DNA of 64,000 nucleotides from Halichondria panicea. Taxonomy: Eukaryota > Porifera > Demospongiae > Suberitida > Halichondriidae. The stretch covers positions 6,449,378-6,513,377 of the forward strand of contig NC_087381.1 of the NCBI RefSeq assembly GCF_963675165.1, written 5' to 3'. Made by a program: the position numbers and the translations under genes. This document shows positions 23,401-34,800 of this stretch, piece after piece. The notes beneath the pieces were generated by a model, which made no database searches, was not told the DNA's origin, and saw only the letters and a program-made list of their open reading frames with translations. Positions within the stretch are counted from its first letter, which is position 1, and every line of letters starts with the position of its first letter.

Positions 23401-26400
23401 CTGGCCACTAAAGATGGCAGAATTGTCTAGGTAAGAGAAATAGAGACTGAGAGGTCATCTGACTCGTGGAAGCAATCGCAAATCTGAAGAAGCGCTTTGT
23501 AATCCAGGTTGTAGTCGTTTGGAAACCCTGTGTAGAATGTCCTGGAGATGGCTGTACTTGGAGCAAATGCTGGGCAAGAAACTTACTTACTCACTCAGTC
23601 AGACAAAGAGCGGTGAAACGTCGAAATAGTGCAATTTTTAAAATGACAATATTCAGTCATTAAAATGTTCATGGATTATGAAATGAGAGATACAAAGAGA
23701 GAACAGGCTAAATAAACTATCTGTTCAGCCAGTTCTGCCTTTCCCTGGAGAGATAGAACAGTTTGAACAGGAGTCACTATAATTGAAATATTGCTAAACA
23801 CAGGCAAACCCACTGCCAATCTTATGTAAAACCTACTGGTTTTACTAATACACAGCTATAGTACAATACCAATGTCCATGCAATCAGATGCATGACTGGA
23901 CAATAATAATTATGACAATAAATTATGACAATATGACAATGCCTCAGGGAATATTAGTATGCTCCCCCCCCCCCATTTTTAGTCTTTTAATTTGGCTTCT
24001 ATATATATATCTCACTATAACTAACTATTATGTAGATCCTCTGTCTTCGTACCCAACACTGGAACAGCTGAGTCAGCTGGAATATAACCAATGGTTTCAA
24101 CTTGGTATTCGCTTGGGTTTGGGAAAGGATCAACTGGAAGCTATAAAGAAGAGCCAACATCCCACAGCAGCAACTCTCCAGGCAGCCAAAATCAAGAATA
24201 TTGACATGCTTTGGAAGGATATTGTGGAAGCTCTATTGAGCATTGGAGAGTACGAGTTGGCAGAGAGTGTGTGCACTCAGCAAGGTCAGCTTCTAAATAA
24301 TAGTTAGACACTGTTTAGGAAGTTTCTACATGATTTAGAGGCCCAAAGGGCTGGTTGTAGTATCCCGAACGCAGTGAGGGTTCTACTAGCCCTGAGGACT
24401 TCTAAATCATGTGGAAACGTCCTAAACAGTGTCTAAGCATTTTAGATCATAGCAACCATGAGTATTTAGCCAATCAGATTTGAATGTTCTTATCTAATCT
24501 TTGCTACATGATTTTCTAAGTGATTTTCTATTGAAGTACATGATTTTCTAAATTGGATAGAACATTTCCTCTAACCAATCAGATTGCAGTATTTATGGCA
24601 AACATGATCTAAAACAATCTTGATTTGTTTCTGAGACTCCATTACTATATGCGGTACCAGTACTAGAAACAATGTTGTATATATATACTCCTGATTTATC
24701 ACAAAGGAATAAAGTCTCTTTTGCTATACAATTGTATACGCTGTCTAAATTGTGCTAACATTGCCAACTGCAGGGGAAGGTGAGAGTGCTCTGTCAGTGA
24801 GTGCATTCTATGGCTGGCTGGACTGGGTCAAGCGTCTTGTGGAAACTGTGAGCCTCAATCAAGAAGGTGAAAATAGTCACGTTATAATTTCTGTCTATAG
24901 TTCTTCCAGTGTACATGTATACATAGTCTTCGTTATTCTTAGCCAACGCTACATTAATTATTACAAATAACGATCTTAATTGATCGTTACGAATATCTTT
25001 ACAATTAATATTCATAATTATAGTGTGTACATGCAGGTACAGTCAACATGGCTGGTGACACCGCACTCTATCTGGCCTGTGCTAATGGCCACATAGAAGT
25101 GATGAAGTACCTCATCACCGAATCCCTTGGCTGTACTACAAATGGTGACTATAATTATTTGCTTCTATTTTTGTGCATTACATTTATATATAATGCATAG
25201 ACTATTATAGATCAGCTAATTACAAAGCAACAAAGAATGAATATGATTTTCCAGTGGCGCACAAATAGAACAAGAAATTTTTTGGCACTTACAATAGAGT
25301 GCTGTTTAGCAATAGAACGTAAAGTAATTATAGCTGTTCCACGAGGACATCGCGTGTGTATAATATTCGCTAAAAGGCTCAAGAGCCCTCAGATGAATTT
25401 TGGCAGTTCTACACAGTAAAAACAGATTCGTTATAATAACATAAAACATCTCAAATAAAATGCATCATTTGAAATTTAATGTAGAAATGACATAAATTTC
25501 TGTCATTTCTACATTAAATTTCAAATGATGCATTTTATTTGAGATGTTTTATGTTATTATAACGAATCTGTTTTTACTGTGTATTAATGATTATTATTAG
25601 GGTTCACCCACCCTAACAAGCTTTGCATGTGCAACGTATAAAACACCGGTACGTAGGAGTTTCTCCCAGTTTTAATGTTCGCGTTAACTGCTCGAAAATT
25701 TATGGTGTGTAAATATTTTCTTACCTAAATACCAGCAAATTATTCCTGGCGCTCAAATAAATTTGAAGTTGGTGCTGTAATTAAAAGAAAGACGATATGT
25801 CTATGAAAAACAGTGAATTATGTGGAATTTATGTTTTTTCAGATTACCTCTTGCTAGCCTCTGTCAAAGGGAATCGAAATCAAAGAGCTGTGGAATATCT
25901 TTTAGCAGAATGTCATTGTGATCCAAATGTGACCGACAAAGAAGGCAAGACACCTCTCGATTTGGCCAATGAGCCTAACATCATAAAGCTCCTCTTGAAA
26001 CACGGAGCCAAGGCTACCAATGTCTACAAGGAACACAGCAAGCTAATCGGAAGGCTCTCCTCCAAGCAACCCCCACACCTTCCTCTGTCTGTGCTTATCA
26101 TTGGCGATGGTGGCGTGGGGAAGAGCACTCTGTTGAAGTCCATTATGAGCTCAAAAGGGTTTTGGTCTAAACTACGGAAGGCAAGACCAGTAGATGGTGT
26201 CGATGCGAGGACAGTGGGGATCATACCGTACGAAATATACACCAAAGAGTTTGGGAGAATCATCTACTTTGATTTTGCTGGCCAGAAAGAGTTTTACACG
26301 AGCCACTGTGCCATTCTGGAGAATGCTGTTCAAACCTCACCACCCATCATTATCCTCTGTGCTAAGCTTTTAGAAAGTGAGCAGGCGATTATTGATTCAA

Positions 26401-28802
26401 CGTATCGTTGGTTGACCCTTGTCCACAACCAGTGCACCAATCTGAAAGGCAAAGCACATGCGATAGTAGTTGGTAGCCATGCTGACACGGTAAAGAAAAT
26501 GGGAGAAGATCCACCAGCCAAAGAGGCCATATTTGCCCCCATCATCAAACAATTCCCGAAGTTTCAGTTCACAGAGTTCATTCCAATGGATTGTCGTTTT
26601 GCTGATTCCGATGACATAACAAAAGCAAGAAAACTGATTCAGAAAAGCTCCGCTATTCTCCGCTCTCCAGAAACCATCAGCCTAAATGCTCACACCTTTT
26701 ACATTTACCTTGCCGAAAGCTTCAAAGATGACCTTGCTTTGTCTTTGGGAAATATCTATGAGAAAATTGAGAGTGATCTTAATGAAGGTCTGTCAAAACG
26801 CACTCAAGATGTTCTTTCTTTCATACCCAGCACTGTCCCTCACCTTATTGAGATCTGTGACCAACTGCATAAAAGAGGTCTCCTCTTGTTTCTCCGCAAT
26901 GACAGCTCTCCACAAAAATCTTTCCTAGTTTTTGACCAAGCAACACTCCTATCCAGAGTAACTGGGACCGTGTTTGCTCCTGAAAATTTCCGCCAACACT
27001 GCAAGCTAGCTTCAAGCACTGGAGTGGTGCCTTTGTCGAAATTCAGCAAAGAATTTGATGGCTTTGACACAGAGATGCTGATTGCCTTCATGTCCCACTT
27101 AGAGCTGTGTTTCGAAATCACTGACAAGCAAGTCTTGGATTTCATTTCAAAGGAGATTGATTCTACTGCTACTACTGGCAGAGATACTTCTGTTCTTGAG
27201 TCTGACACTCGATACCTCTTCTTTCCAGGATTGATTCGAATCGAAATTCCAGACCATGTTTGGGAAGAATCTCAAAGCATCAAGTACTACTTTGGCTGGA
27301 TACTCCAAACCTCTCAAGACACGGAGTTTTTCGACCCTCGCTGCCTTCAAGTACTCATTCTGAGGATAGTGTTCACCTTCAGGCTTGCCCCTGCTCTGAG
27401 AGTACAGCGTGATGTCCCTTCTCTGCAAAGATTCTGCTCTGTGTGGAAGAATGGGATCTACTGGTGCGACGATGATGGAATCACCGCACACCTTGAGCTT
27501 GCTGAAAATGGTCGATCTCTTGCTCTCAAAATGCGCACTGACAAAGTTCGACCTGAAGGTCTGATTCATCGCTTCAGAATTATGAGCACAATCCGTGAGA
27601 CTGTTGAATGTTTTGGCCACAATGTGAATGTGATAGAAACTGTGATTGATCCAAAGCTAGTTGTCTATCATCCTCTAAAAAATCCCTCTGACCTCCCATT
27701 GGTCAACATCAAAGATATTGCAGCAGCTGTCTCCTCCAACAAAATAATGATCAAATCAACACAACAAGTTGGCCTCGCCTTTGAGCATCTCTTACAGTTT
27801 GAGCCGTACGCTGGCCTGGATCAAACCACCATACAGTGTATCCACAGTGACAAGAATACCAAGAAAGATGAGAAAATCTCCGGAGCTTTCATTTCCCATT
27901 TTGCCGAACTGGTTATCAATTCAGATAATGAAAATCCAGATCAAGTTGCTCGAAACAGTCGTATGTTCAGAATAATCCTGAGTCCATCTCAAACTTCAGT
28001 TGTCAAAATTCAGTCGGTCAGTCCCAGACAGGAGGTGATCCAGGCCCTTGAGATGTGGAGGAGTGAGACTGAGGGAACTTACAGCTGTCTGAGGGAGACT
28101 CTCAATAGGTACAGCGTCTTCACTGGTAGAAACCCTCTGGTGAGTGCTTAATTATGAATATACATGCATGACTGTCTAATTATACTCTAGCCCTTCATGC
28201 ATGTACTACGTATATTATACAGGGTCTAGCTGGTGTGGCTCATGATGATATTGATCCCTCTGTGCTTAGTATCAGTGATGACGATCAAAAGGTGCGTTGT
28301 TCGCAGCTGTACAATAAATGTAAATTGCAACTCCTTTGCCCCACCTTAATGAGCGTTTCGGACTACTTTTAATGTACATGTACAAACTTGCTGTTTTAGA
28401 GTTTACACCCAAACCATGCAGAGTTTGTTTGTATGGTTATTATACTACTGATGTGTATAGGATCCAGGGACTACCAGCCTCCATGAGATGGTGGTCAAGC
28501 ATGGATTCACTGACGAGCAGTTGGATCGAGAGATTGTACAAGACGACCTTGCTCCAGTAGCTATGCACTTTGATGATGTGGAGCTCTACCTCAACCCACT
28601 GAAGTTGACTGACAATGAACAAGCTGACGTGAGGCGAGAGACTTATTTAAGTAGAAGCAATCAAGTGGCAGTGATCAACAGTTTGTCAATCTGGAGAAGT
28701 CACGAACCCAGCGAAGCAACCTTTAGAGCACTGATTAGTATATTATTCGATATAGGGAAGGAAGATATTGTTACCAAGATCTGCCAGTACTTGAAAAGGT
28801 AG
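20457..28802 (+). CDS. Ankyrin - Death - ankyrin - Roc/COR GTPase - Death domain protein (5' end missing)
   Basis: Exons: 20457-20761, 21731-21850, 24036-24284, 24774-24866, 25037-25144, 25843-28139, 28223-28291, 28461-28802 (TAG). Internal junctions are all phase-consistent. Ankyrin hallmarks are DGCTPLHEACAHSH, DGWTPLHWACFNN and GDTALYLACANGH. A Death domain fills exon 3 (24036-24284: WFQLGIRLGLGKDQLEAIKK). The large exon has a P-loop GDGGVGKST, a switch-2-like FDFAGQKEF and a long COR-like region. A second Death domain closes the protein. Roc-COR proteins with ankyrin and Death domains (DAPK1 relatives) act in cytoplasmic signalling and cell death. No kinase domain is present. The protein is about 1,190 aa without its first exon. 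Confidence 0.88.
21195..21728. mobile_element. 534-bp element with perfect 29-bp TIRs abutting a splice acceptor
   Basis: The TIRs are exact inverted copies: 21195-21223, containing AGAGGGATTGGAAACG, and 21700-21728, containing CGTTTCCAATCCCTCT. The right TIR runs directly into the AG (21729-21730) of the ankyrin exon at 21731, so its CCCTCTCTACTCTATCTAT serves as the polypyrimidine tract. Inner inverted repeats (ACCATCCGTGTATCTCC) are also present. Confidence 0.82.
21880..22035. mobile_element. Short MITE, GGCGTAGGAAGC family
   Basis: The left end CTGGCGTAGGAAGC and the right end CTTCCTACACCACAG are imperfect inverted repeats around a G-run/C-run interior (GGGGGGGCTC). A related insertion is at about 57199-57388. 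Located in the ankyrin gene intron 21851-24035. Confidence 0.5.
22334..22867. mobile_element. Foldback element, ~110-bp arms (copy 1)
   Basis: The left arm TCCGACCAGAAAAACATTTG.. to ..CCGTTACAACGTCAATCACATG pairs with the right arm CATGACGTTGTAACGG.. to ..CAAATGTTTTTCTAGTCGGA. Copy 2 is at 55901-56445, and one arm end recurs at 60296-60352. It lies in the ankyrin gene intron before the Death-domain exon. Confidence 0.85.
22334..23858 (+). repeat. ~1.5-kb composite repeat (copy 1; copy 2 at 55901-57490)
   Basis: After the foldback, both copies continue through TCAGTACAG.., GCATGCCTGTCAGAGAAAGG, AAGATGGCGGAATTGTCTAG-type sequence, a conserved block of about 200 bp reading VEAIANLKKRFVIQVVVVW on the plus strand, and CCTACTGGTTTTACTAATA. 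The coding-like block also exists inverted at 59745-59920. I do not recognise its family; it may be the remnant of a larger transposon. A ~100-bp internal tandem duplication is at 22890-23140. Confidence 0.75.
24036..24284 (+). CDS. Death-domain exon of the Roc/COR protein
   Basis: A single phase 1-1 exon of 249 nt carries a complete six-helix Death-domain pattern: LSQLEYNQWFQLGIRLGL, then GKDQLEAIKKSQHP, LWKDIVEALLSIG and YELAESVC. Being an isolated symmetrical exon, it can be shuffled without a frame change. A TIR element (24304-24436) begins only 20 bp after the donor. Confidence 0.85.
24304..24436. mobile_element. 133-bp MITE, TTAGACACTGTTT family
   Basis: The 35-bp arms 24304-24338 and 24402-24436 are inverted copies with two mismatches, ending TTAGACACTGTTTAGGA / TCCTAAACAGTGTCTAA-like. 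A diverged relative is at 33830-33955. It sits just downstream of the Death-domain exon donor. Confidence 0.8.
25410..25583. repeat. Perfect 83-bp-arm palindrome with 8-nt loop
   Basis: Arm 25410-25492 and arm 25501-25583 are exact reverse complements over all 83 positions as I read them; they start TACACAGTAAAAACAGATTC and meet at a TAAATTTC loop. No target-site duplication is obvious at the edges. It lies in the intron just before the Roc/COR exon. The arms are longer than a microRNA precursor needs; a fresh palindromic element or an inverted duplication is the simplest reading. Confidence 0.92.
25843..28139 (+). CDS. Roc/COR exon (2.3 kb) of the ankyrin/Death protein
   Basis: The exon opens with one ankyrin repeat (AVEYLLAECHCDPNVTD, KTPLDLANEPNIIKLLLKHG). 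Then comes the Roc GTPase: Walker A GDGGVGKSTLLKS near 26101-26140, DFAGQ near 26272-26286, and VVGSHADTV near 26468-26495, where canonical small GTPases have N/TKxD. COR-like sequence follows (GLLLFLRN, LVFDQATLLSRVTGTVFAP). It ends at an ACCCTCTG|GTGAGT donor, phase 0. A truncated paralogue of its last part lies at 53335-53799. Confidence 0.88.
28461..28802 (+). CDS. C-terminal Death-domain exon of the Roc/COR protein
   Basis: The exon opens in phase 0 with DPGTTSLHEMVVKHGFTD and runs through a Death-fold-like segment (VAVINSLSIWRSHEP, ATFRALISILFDIGKEDIV) to CQYLKR and TAG. It is missing from the second genomic copy, where sequence jumps from the preceding intron to the 3' flank at about 53972. 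Confidence 0.8.
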   Translation, partial: DPGTTSLHEMVVKHGFTDEQLDREIVQDDLAPVAMHFDDVELYLNPLKLTDNEQADVRRETYLSRSNQVAVINSLSIWRSHEPSEATFRALISILFDIGKEDIVTKICQYLKR

Positions 28803-29826
28803 TATGTTCGCAGTTAAATGCACAGAACACTTAATCTAGGGTGGTTCTCTCCAATTTGAAAGTTCAGCAGCAGCTCAGTTCTAGAACAAATTAACTTGAA
28901 GAAAATCTAGATCTACGTCCAAGTGGAGAGTACACTTAATCACTACAGTTGTGGTTTACCACTTGATCAATTACTTCCTCTAACAGTGCACATGTTGTAT
29001 ACAGTGTGCTATATGGTTTCAGTGATTTCCAGCTTTGATTTATACCCGAAATCATGTGTACTGCTTGAATCACTAGTATACCTTCTTTACATGCAGACCC
29101 AGTCATCTATGAGTGCTGAGAGTGACTGACTGTAAAGCTAGAGCTATGTGTAGGACTCTTGTACTGAATTGAACACACAGTAGCTATATAATTATTCTTG
29201 TTATTGTGTATGTGATTTTTCCCAATGTGAGTCATGGCTTTACTAGTGAAATCTAATCTGTTTAACTCTTGTTACGTTAAGGATCTTTACCCAAGTAGAT
29301 ACACCTTCCCTTGTGTGGAGGCTACAAATAAGAGGTCATAGACTTGGAGAGAGTATATCCAACGAAGTGGCAGTGATCAACCATACTATGATAGATTTAT
29401 ATACTGCATGTAGCTATTACTATAATGTTAACATGTAGAAACTTCTCATGTGGTGTACAATCAGAAGTGTATGCTAAGAGCGAAGTTTACTGCATAATTA
29501 TAGTGACTCCTCTTCACAGGTTGGTGGTGACAGTTAAGTCCATACTCAAAGCGGTAAATTCACTGCTAAATCATAATTCCAATAGATGAGAGGTCCCTGT
29601 CATCAGAAAGGCTCCAATACTCAGCAACTCCGGTCCAGAGAGTAAGAACTACAATATCATCATCAGCTGGTGGTGATCAAAGTACACTGAAGCAGTCAAG
29701 TCGGTACCCAAAGAGGTAAATTCATTGTTGAATTATATACTTGGTGTATTTGAGAGTGTATAGTGATCAAAATGATACTGCTTGCCTCCCACAATGCACA
29801 TGATGTGTGAGAGGTGTGGTTATATA

Positions 29827-30152
29827 CAGTGGAACCTCCATAAAACGGACACCATAACTGCTTCTTTGAAGCTTTGAAAAGGCGCTGTAGGGACAAGCTA
29901 CAGCTAGGTTTTCACGATTGTGCAAAATAATGTTATCTCAGCAATAATTTTTCTGCTAATTCTGGGTGTGGCTGTCCGTTCCGGGAGGTTATTTCCATTG
30001 CTAAAGCTTGTTGGGATTAGAGAGGCGGTTGCTCCTGAGAGGTTGCTTTACATGCATTGAAGTCATTGTAGTTTCAATCCGGACCTGAGCTTTTGGCCGT
30101 TATATAGCATGTGGTTGTACTTCGGAGGTGGCCGTTAATGAAGGTTCCATTG
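29827..30152. mobile_element. pogo/Tigger-like MITE with TA duplication
   Basis: The ends CAGTGGAACCTCC and GGTTCCATTG are inverted, and TA lies on both sides (29825-29826 and 30153-30154). CAGTGG..CC-type termini with a TA target are characteristic of pogo/Tigger MITEs. The paralogous copy at 54948-55368 is longer and keeps a better right end, GGAGGTTCCACTG. Confidence 0.75.
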
Positions 30153-30160
30153 TACTAGCT

Positions 30161-30965
30161 CAGGGGCGTTTCTAGAGATTGAAGCAGGAGGGTGCTCAAG
30201 AGTACAGAAAAAATGGGGCGAGCGCGATTTTACGCCCTCGCATTTATTGCGGCGCATCTCCCAGCTCCTCCCCCATGCAAGCCTTTCAGCAAAAAAGTAC
30301 AGCACACTGCCCAAGAAAAGAGCGGCTCCTACTATTCTCTTCTAGAGCTTCTCTCTTCCATTCTAGTTCTGTTACTATGATACTAGACAAAGCATCTAGC
30401 TACAATAATTTTTATGTTATTACATGTGTATCTTCTTGTAAATGACAATACAATGTATAATGTTGTAGTTTGTAGCCCAGAGCAATCTATAGTACCGGTA
30501 CTATAGCTCATAGTTCCCTGCTAAATACACTCAAATGGGATCTAATACATGCATAGCGTGATAATAAGACATAATTATGAGTCAGTCATCTTGTAGGATC
30601 TCCATGCACTATTCTCCTGGGGTACATCCTAGCAAACTGGTCAATCACTGCAATGGGGATGTTCAGTCATTCTAGTGTTAGTCATTGCTTCTCAGTATCT
30701 CTCAGTGGAGCAAGAGGTGACTGGGAGAATGCAGAGGATCTTGATCAGCTATTATGAACAACATTAGAATGGCAATACTGATTGCGCATGCTCAATTGGG
30801 CGTGGTCATGACTTGTAATCGTTGTCAATGAGATCAAGCTGCACGTATCTCTGGAGCTACAAAGTTAGCTAGCTAGAGTACTGAGTGATAGGATTAGTTT
30901 CATGGTTGTCTGGGAGGACAGGGGGGTGCTCAAGCCCCCAAAGCCCCCCATTGTACACGCCACTG
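30161..30965. mobile_element. 805-bp hAT-like MITE, absent from the paralogous copy
   Basis: The left end CAGGGGCGTTTC and the right end ACACGCCACTG form short TIRs (CAGNGGCGT). CTAGCT flanks both sides (30155-30160 and 30966-30971). In the second copy of this region, GGTTCCACTGGTTCAGACTA (about 55360-55379) reads straight across, so the 805 bp are an insertion. Bases 30262-30545 recur inverted at about 32810-33090. Confidence 0.8.
30262..30545. repeat. Arm of a 2.5-kb-spaced inverted repeat (other arm ~32810-33090)
   Basis: Sequence from CCTCCCCCATGCAAG through ACTGCCCAAGAAAAGAGCGG, CTATAGTACCGGTACTATAG and TAAATACACTCAAATGGGATC is found reverse-complemented at about 32810-33090. The second arm is followed by two further partial tandem repeats of the GAGCCGCTCGTTTGCTGGGC segment (to ~33260). 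Confidence 0.8.
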
Positions 30966-31798
30966 CTAGCTGGTTCAGACTAATGAACGGTTGTTTTGTG
31001 TTTGTTGTGCAAAAATCCTTATGCATTAACATGTCGATCGAGATTTAGTGCAGAACTAAGAAAAGAGAAAAATATAGCTGATCAAATCTGTCAGCACTAT
31101 AGACTTACTTGTCTCCATTATATGTAGAGAAGGTGCATGTGAAAGGTGTGGTTACTGGTTCGAACTAAGTAACTGATTGTACAGGTGTTGAACTATACAG
31201 GGCCTTCACTCTCAGAACAAGTGCGGCCTGGAATCGAGGCTGGTACGACAGGCGCGAGGGGGGGGGGGGGGGCGATCAGTATAATTATGTGTCCATACTG
31301 AATGTGTGCTCACGACCCATATTAAAACTTTTTCATTGTTATCATTCATAGCCGACTAAAGAATACTTTCAGTGTTATTTTTAATATAATTATGCACGTA
31401 CACCTGTAACACCTACCCACACACTTAATGCACCTCTTATTGCCATGGGTGCATGCAGGACAATTATGCATGAGCATTATGCATGAGCCTTAGGAAGCTT
31501 TATAAACTAATTCTGAAACTAGTTTTTTACGGTGTTGCTTTAAACAGTATTATATAGGTGTATAGCAAGAGACTGACAACCTGGAGTAATGATTATGAGC
31601 CTATTGGTTTGGCTGACAAATAATGGATAGTGTGATGTCGAAAGTATAATTATAAAGATAACAATAACAAAATTGCCATTAGCTGTGTCAACCAAGCAGG
31701 TTGATGTCATAATAATTATATGTATTATGGGCTATATAGGATAGTGACAGAAATAATGCCATTCCCAGTAAGATTTTGTCGAGTTTAGACTATAATTT

Positions 31799-31892
31799 AT
31801 GGCTAGCTCCAACAATTTGTGTTGCTTGTTCCTATTGTCTGTCCTCCTTCATATATCACTTGGAGCTGGTGATGATCCCACCATGGATGTCA
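31799..31892 (+). CDS. Secretory leader exon, copy A
   Basis: ATG followed by MASSNNLCCLFLLSVLLHIS and LGAGDDPTMDV, then a GTAAGT donor. It is a clear signal peptide (hydrophobic LFLLSVLLHISLGA, small residues before the likely cleavage site). It ends in phase 1, matching the phase 1 acceptor of the IgGFc-type exon at 34186, so it is the best candidate first exon of the giant receptor. Immediately downstream (about 31960-32030) is a decayed sushi-exon remnant. Confidence 0.75.
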
Positions 31893-34800
31893 GTAAGTGG
31901 TGTTGCATGTGCACGTGCATGCTTTTCTATGATAATATAACCAGTGCTTGTACACACTAAAGTTGGATTTGAGACTCGAGTGTGTTTAGACTCAGGGAGA
32001 TGTGCGTGTGAGTGTGCTTACATATGTAGGTTCTGAGAAAGTTAATAATTGCATGTTTGCATTTTTATGCATCTGTGAGTGTAATGAAACTATATAATAA
32101 CGCATGTTTGTGTTTAATCAAACAATTGTTTGCGATGTGCTATTATAGCCGATCGTTGTTCATGCTTTCCATCACAGCACAGTATTATACAATGTGTGCA
32201 TAATTATATGTTCCGTTATAAGTAGGCCCTGATAAATTATGCTTTTTTTCACCCATTATTCTATTAATTCTTGAAAAATGTGCCTATTTATTCTCCTAAA
32301 AATCCGATTATTCTCTGATTAAAGAAAATAAGTTAAGACGTATATATAAACACAACACACATGCAACTGATTCTGTATTTCTCGCTGACTCAGTTGAAAT
32401 ATTCCGACACTCAAAATTAAGTCTTCCTAAAAGAAGGGCAGCTGATTCATAGACACCTTTAGCCTTTTTCCCATGAGAACATCCTTATCAAAACTTAATG
32501 TAATGATCTTTACCAAAAATGGACATTGATGCCCAATTATTCTTGAGACACCTATTATGCTAAAATATTCCGAGCATAATTTATCAGGGCCTAGTTATAA
32601 GCTCGTGTTGCCCAATCTTTTACTGCCTTAAGATGACATGATTACGTTCGCAAGTATTAATTTCTGCTATTTCTGCGAATGAGAGTAAAATCGCAAAAAT
32701 GTGTACTCGCAGATTATTGGAAATTGCAATGAATCTCATTAAAATCACTTGCAAGTAATTAGAATCACAACTTGCAAGAATTAAAATATGTCGCCTTAAG
32801 GTATATTAGATCCCATTCGAGTGTATTTAGCAGGGAACTATAAGCTATAGTACCGGTACTATAGATTGCTCTGGGCTACAAACTACGATATTATACACTG
32901 ATTGTATTGTCATTTACAAAAAGAAAATTATTGTAGCTATACTTTGTCTAGTAACATAATAACAGAACTAGAATGGAAGAGAGAAGCTCTAGAGTATTTT
33001 TTGGCTTTGTTTGAGAGTAGTATATAGGAGCCGCTCGTTTCTTGGGCAGTGTGCTGTACTTTTTTTGCTGCAAGGCTGCATGGGGGAGGAGCTGGATGTA
33101 TGGAAGTGCTGGGGTTCTAGCTTTGGCTTCTTCCTTTGGCTTTGTTCAAGAGTAGTATAGAGCCGCTCGTTTGCTGGGCTTGTTTGCTGCAAATTCTTGC
33201 TTAGATGTCTTCCTTTCGCTTTGTGAGAGTATAGTACGAGCCGCTTGTTTCTTGGAAAGTGTTGTTTGCTGCAAAACTGGTGGAGGAGCTGGATGTTTCC
33301 GTTTTGTGGGTGGAGCTAGGTCCAGGACTATAATTTATAAACTGAGGTGGAGGAACATGGTTGACTATTTAGTAATGTGACAGCTCAAGGCATGTTCTAT
33401 GGTGTTGCTTTTAACAGGGGATCTATACTTATAATCAACACTGAAGAAGAAGAAGCTGACAACCTGGAGTAACAATTATGAGCCTATTGGTTTGGCTGAT
33501 GAGGATAGTGGACAATGTGATGTCAAAAATAAAAACAATAACACAATAACAACGAACCATTATCTGTGTCAACCAAGCAGTTGATCGAAGTTGTATATGT
33601 AAGGCTATTATAGATCTATGAGTAAAGTAAAGTTAGTGAGTAAAGTAAAGTTCAACCATTCCTAGTGAAGATTCTGTCGAGTTTAGACTATGGCTAGCTC
33701 ACAAAGTTTGTGTTGCATGTTCCTATTGTCTGTCCTCCTTCATATATCACTTGGAGCTAGTGATGAATTGATCCCACCCTGGATAGCAGTAAGTGCAATG
33801 GTCTTGTATCAGCTGTATCTATATAATAGTTAGACACTTTTTTGGAGGTGTCAGTCTATATGGGATTTAGAAGTCCAAAGGCACTGATTTAGGTACTACA
33901 AGTGGCTGAAGGCTTCTAATCACATATATATAGAAACTGACAAAACAGTGTCTAGATGCTATGCGCATGCGCAAACCTTGCCTCCGAGGCTTGGCTACAT
34001 GCAATTACTTGACAACGGAATACTAGGTGTACTAAGTAAATAGGTATACTAGTATACCTGCTCTGAGGCACTTTTTTCTTGATCTTATCAACTATGGTCT
34101 AAACGTATATTAATTTGAGTGAATATTACAGAATAAGGTTTCAGGTAATGATTCATAACTGCTAGAAAATTCAAAACCCCTGCAGATCCTACTGCTCCGA
34201 ACACCAGAGGAAGCAGATTTGCTCTTGCCTTCATGCAGAATCACGCGCGAACTGCAGGAACTACTGAACAGCAAATTGGTCTTTTCATTACCACTCAACA
34301 GGAGAGCTCACGTTTCACCCTAGAGACACGATGGCCAGGAGTGAATGGAACAGGATTCACTGAGACCTCTCCTGGATCTGGGCTGTGGTCTCGCACGGAA
34401 ATCGCTCGACAAGGAGATTTCACTTTTATTAATCTGCTGGCAGGAAGAGGTGGCCAACAAGACATAGCCGTGCAAAACAATGGAGAAACCGATGAAGCTG
34501 AAAGACAAAAGGGACTGTTTATAACAGCAGAAAATGCAAACGATGAGCTCACTATATATGTGCTCAATGATGAATTGATCTCCATTGATGCGTACATGGC
34601 TATCAACTGTGTCGAGTTTCCAGGTGCGACAGATTACAAGTACTTCATCTTTTCATCTGATGTATTCGGTGGAGAACGATTTGAGAGTCGATTTCTCTTT
34701 ACTCCTTGTCAAGATGACACTACTGTCAGTGTACAAGCCTCCCAAACTCAAACCCATCCCGCATGGGTGCTACCGAGTTCTGGCAACCCAAGTGCTCGAG

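Larger units (their letters stand above)
28803..31798. other. 3' flank of the Roc/COR gene and repeat-rich spacer
   Basis: No certain exon. This block is duplicated at about 53972-55715, so it is the 3' part of a segmental duplication. A short stretch at 29095-29130 (GCAG then CCAGTCATCTATGAGTGCTGAGAGTGACTGA) is conserved in both copies and could be an alternative terminal exon, but evidence is thin. Two MITEs (29827-30152 and 30161-30965) and a poly-G run (about 31260-31272) are inside. Confidence 0.55.

Noticed and set aside
25410-25583. MicroRNA precursor at the perfect palindrome
   Set aside because: Sponge pre-miRNAs have bulged stems and a defined arm; an 83-bp perfect duplex without mismatches fits a young palindrome better. 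Kept as a finding, not as an ncRNA gene.
27147-27620. 157-codon minus-strand frame inside the Roc/COR exon
   Set aside because: Antisense of a well-supported exon; no independent splice or domain evidence.
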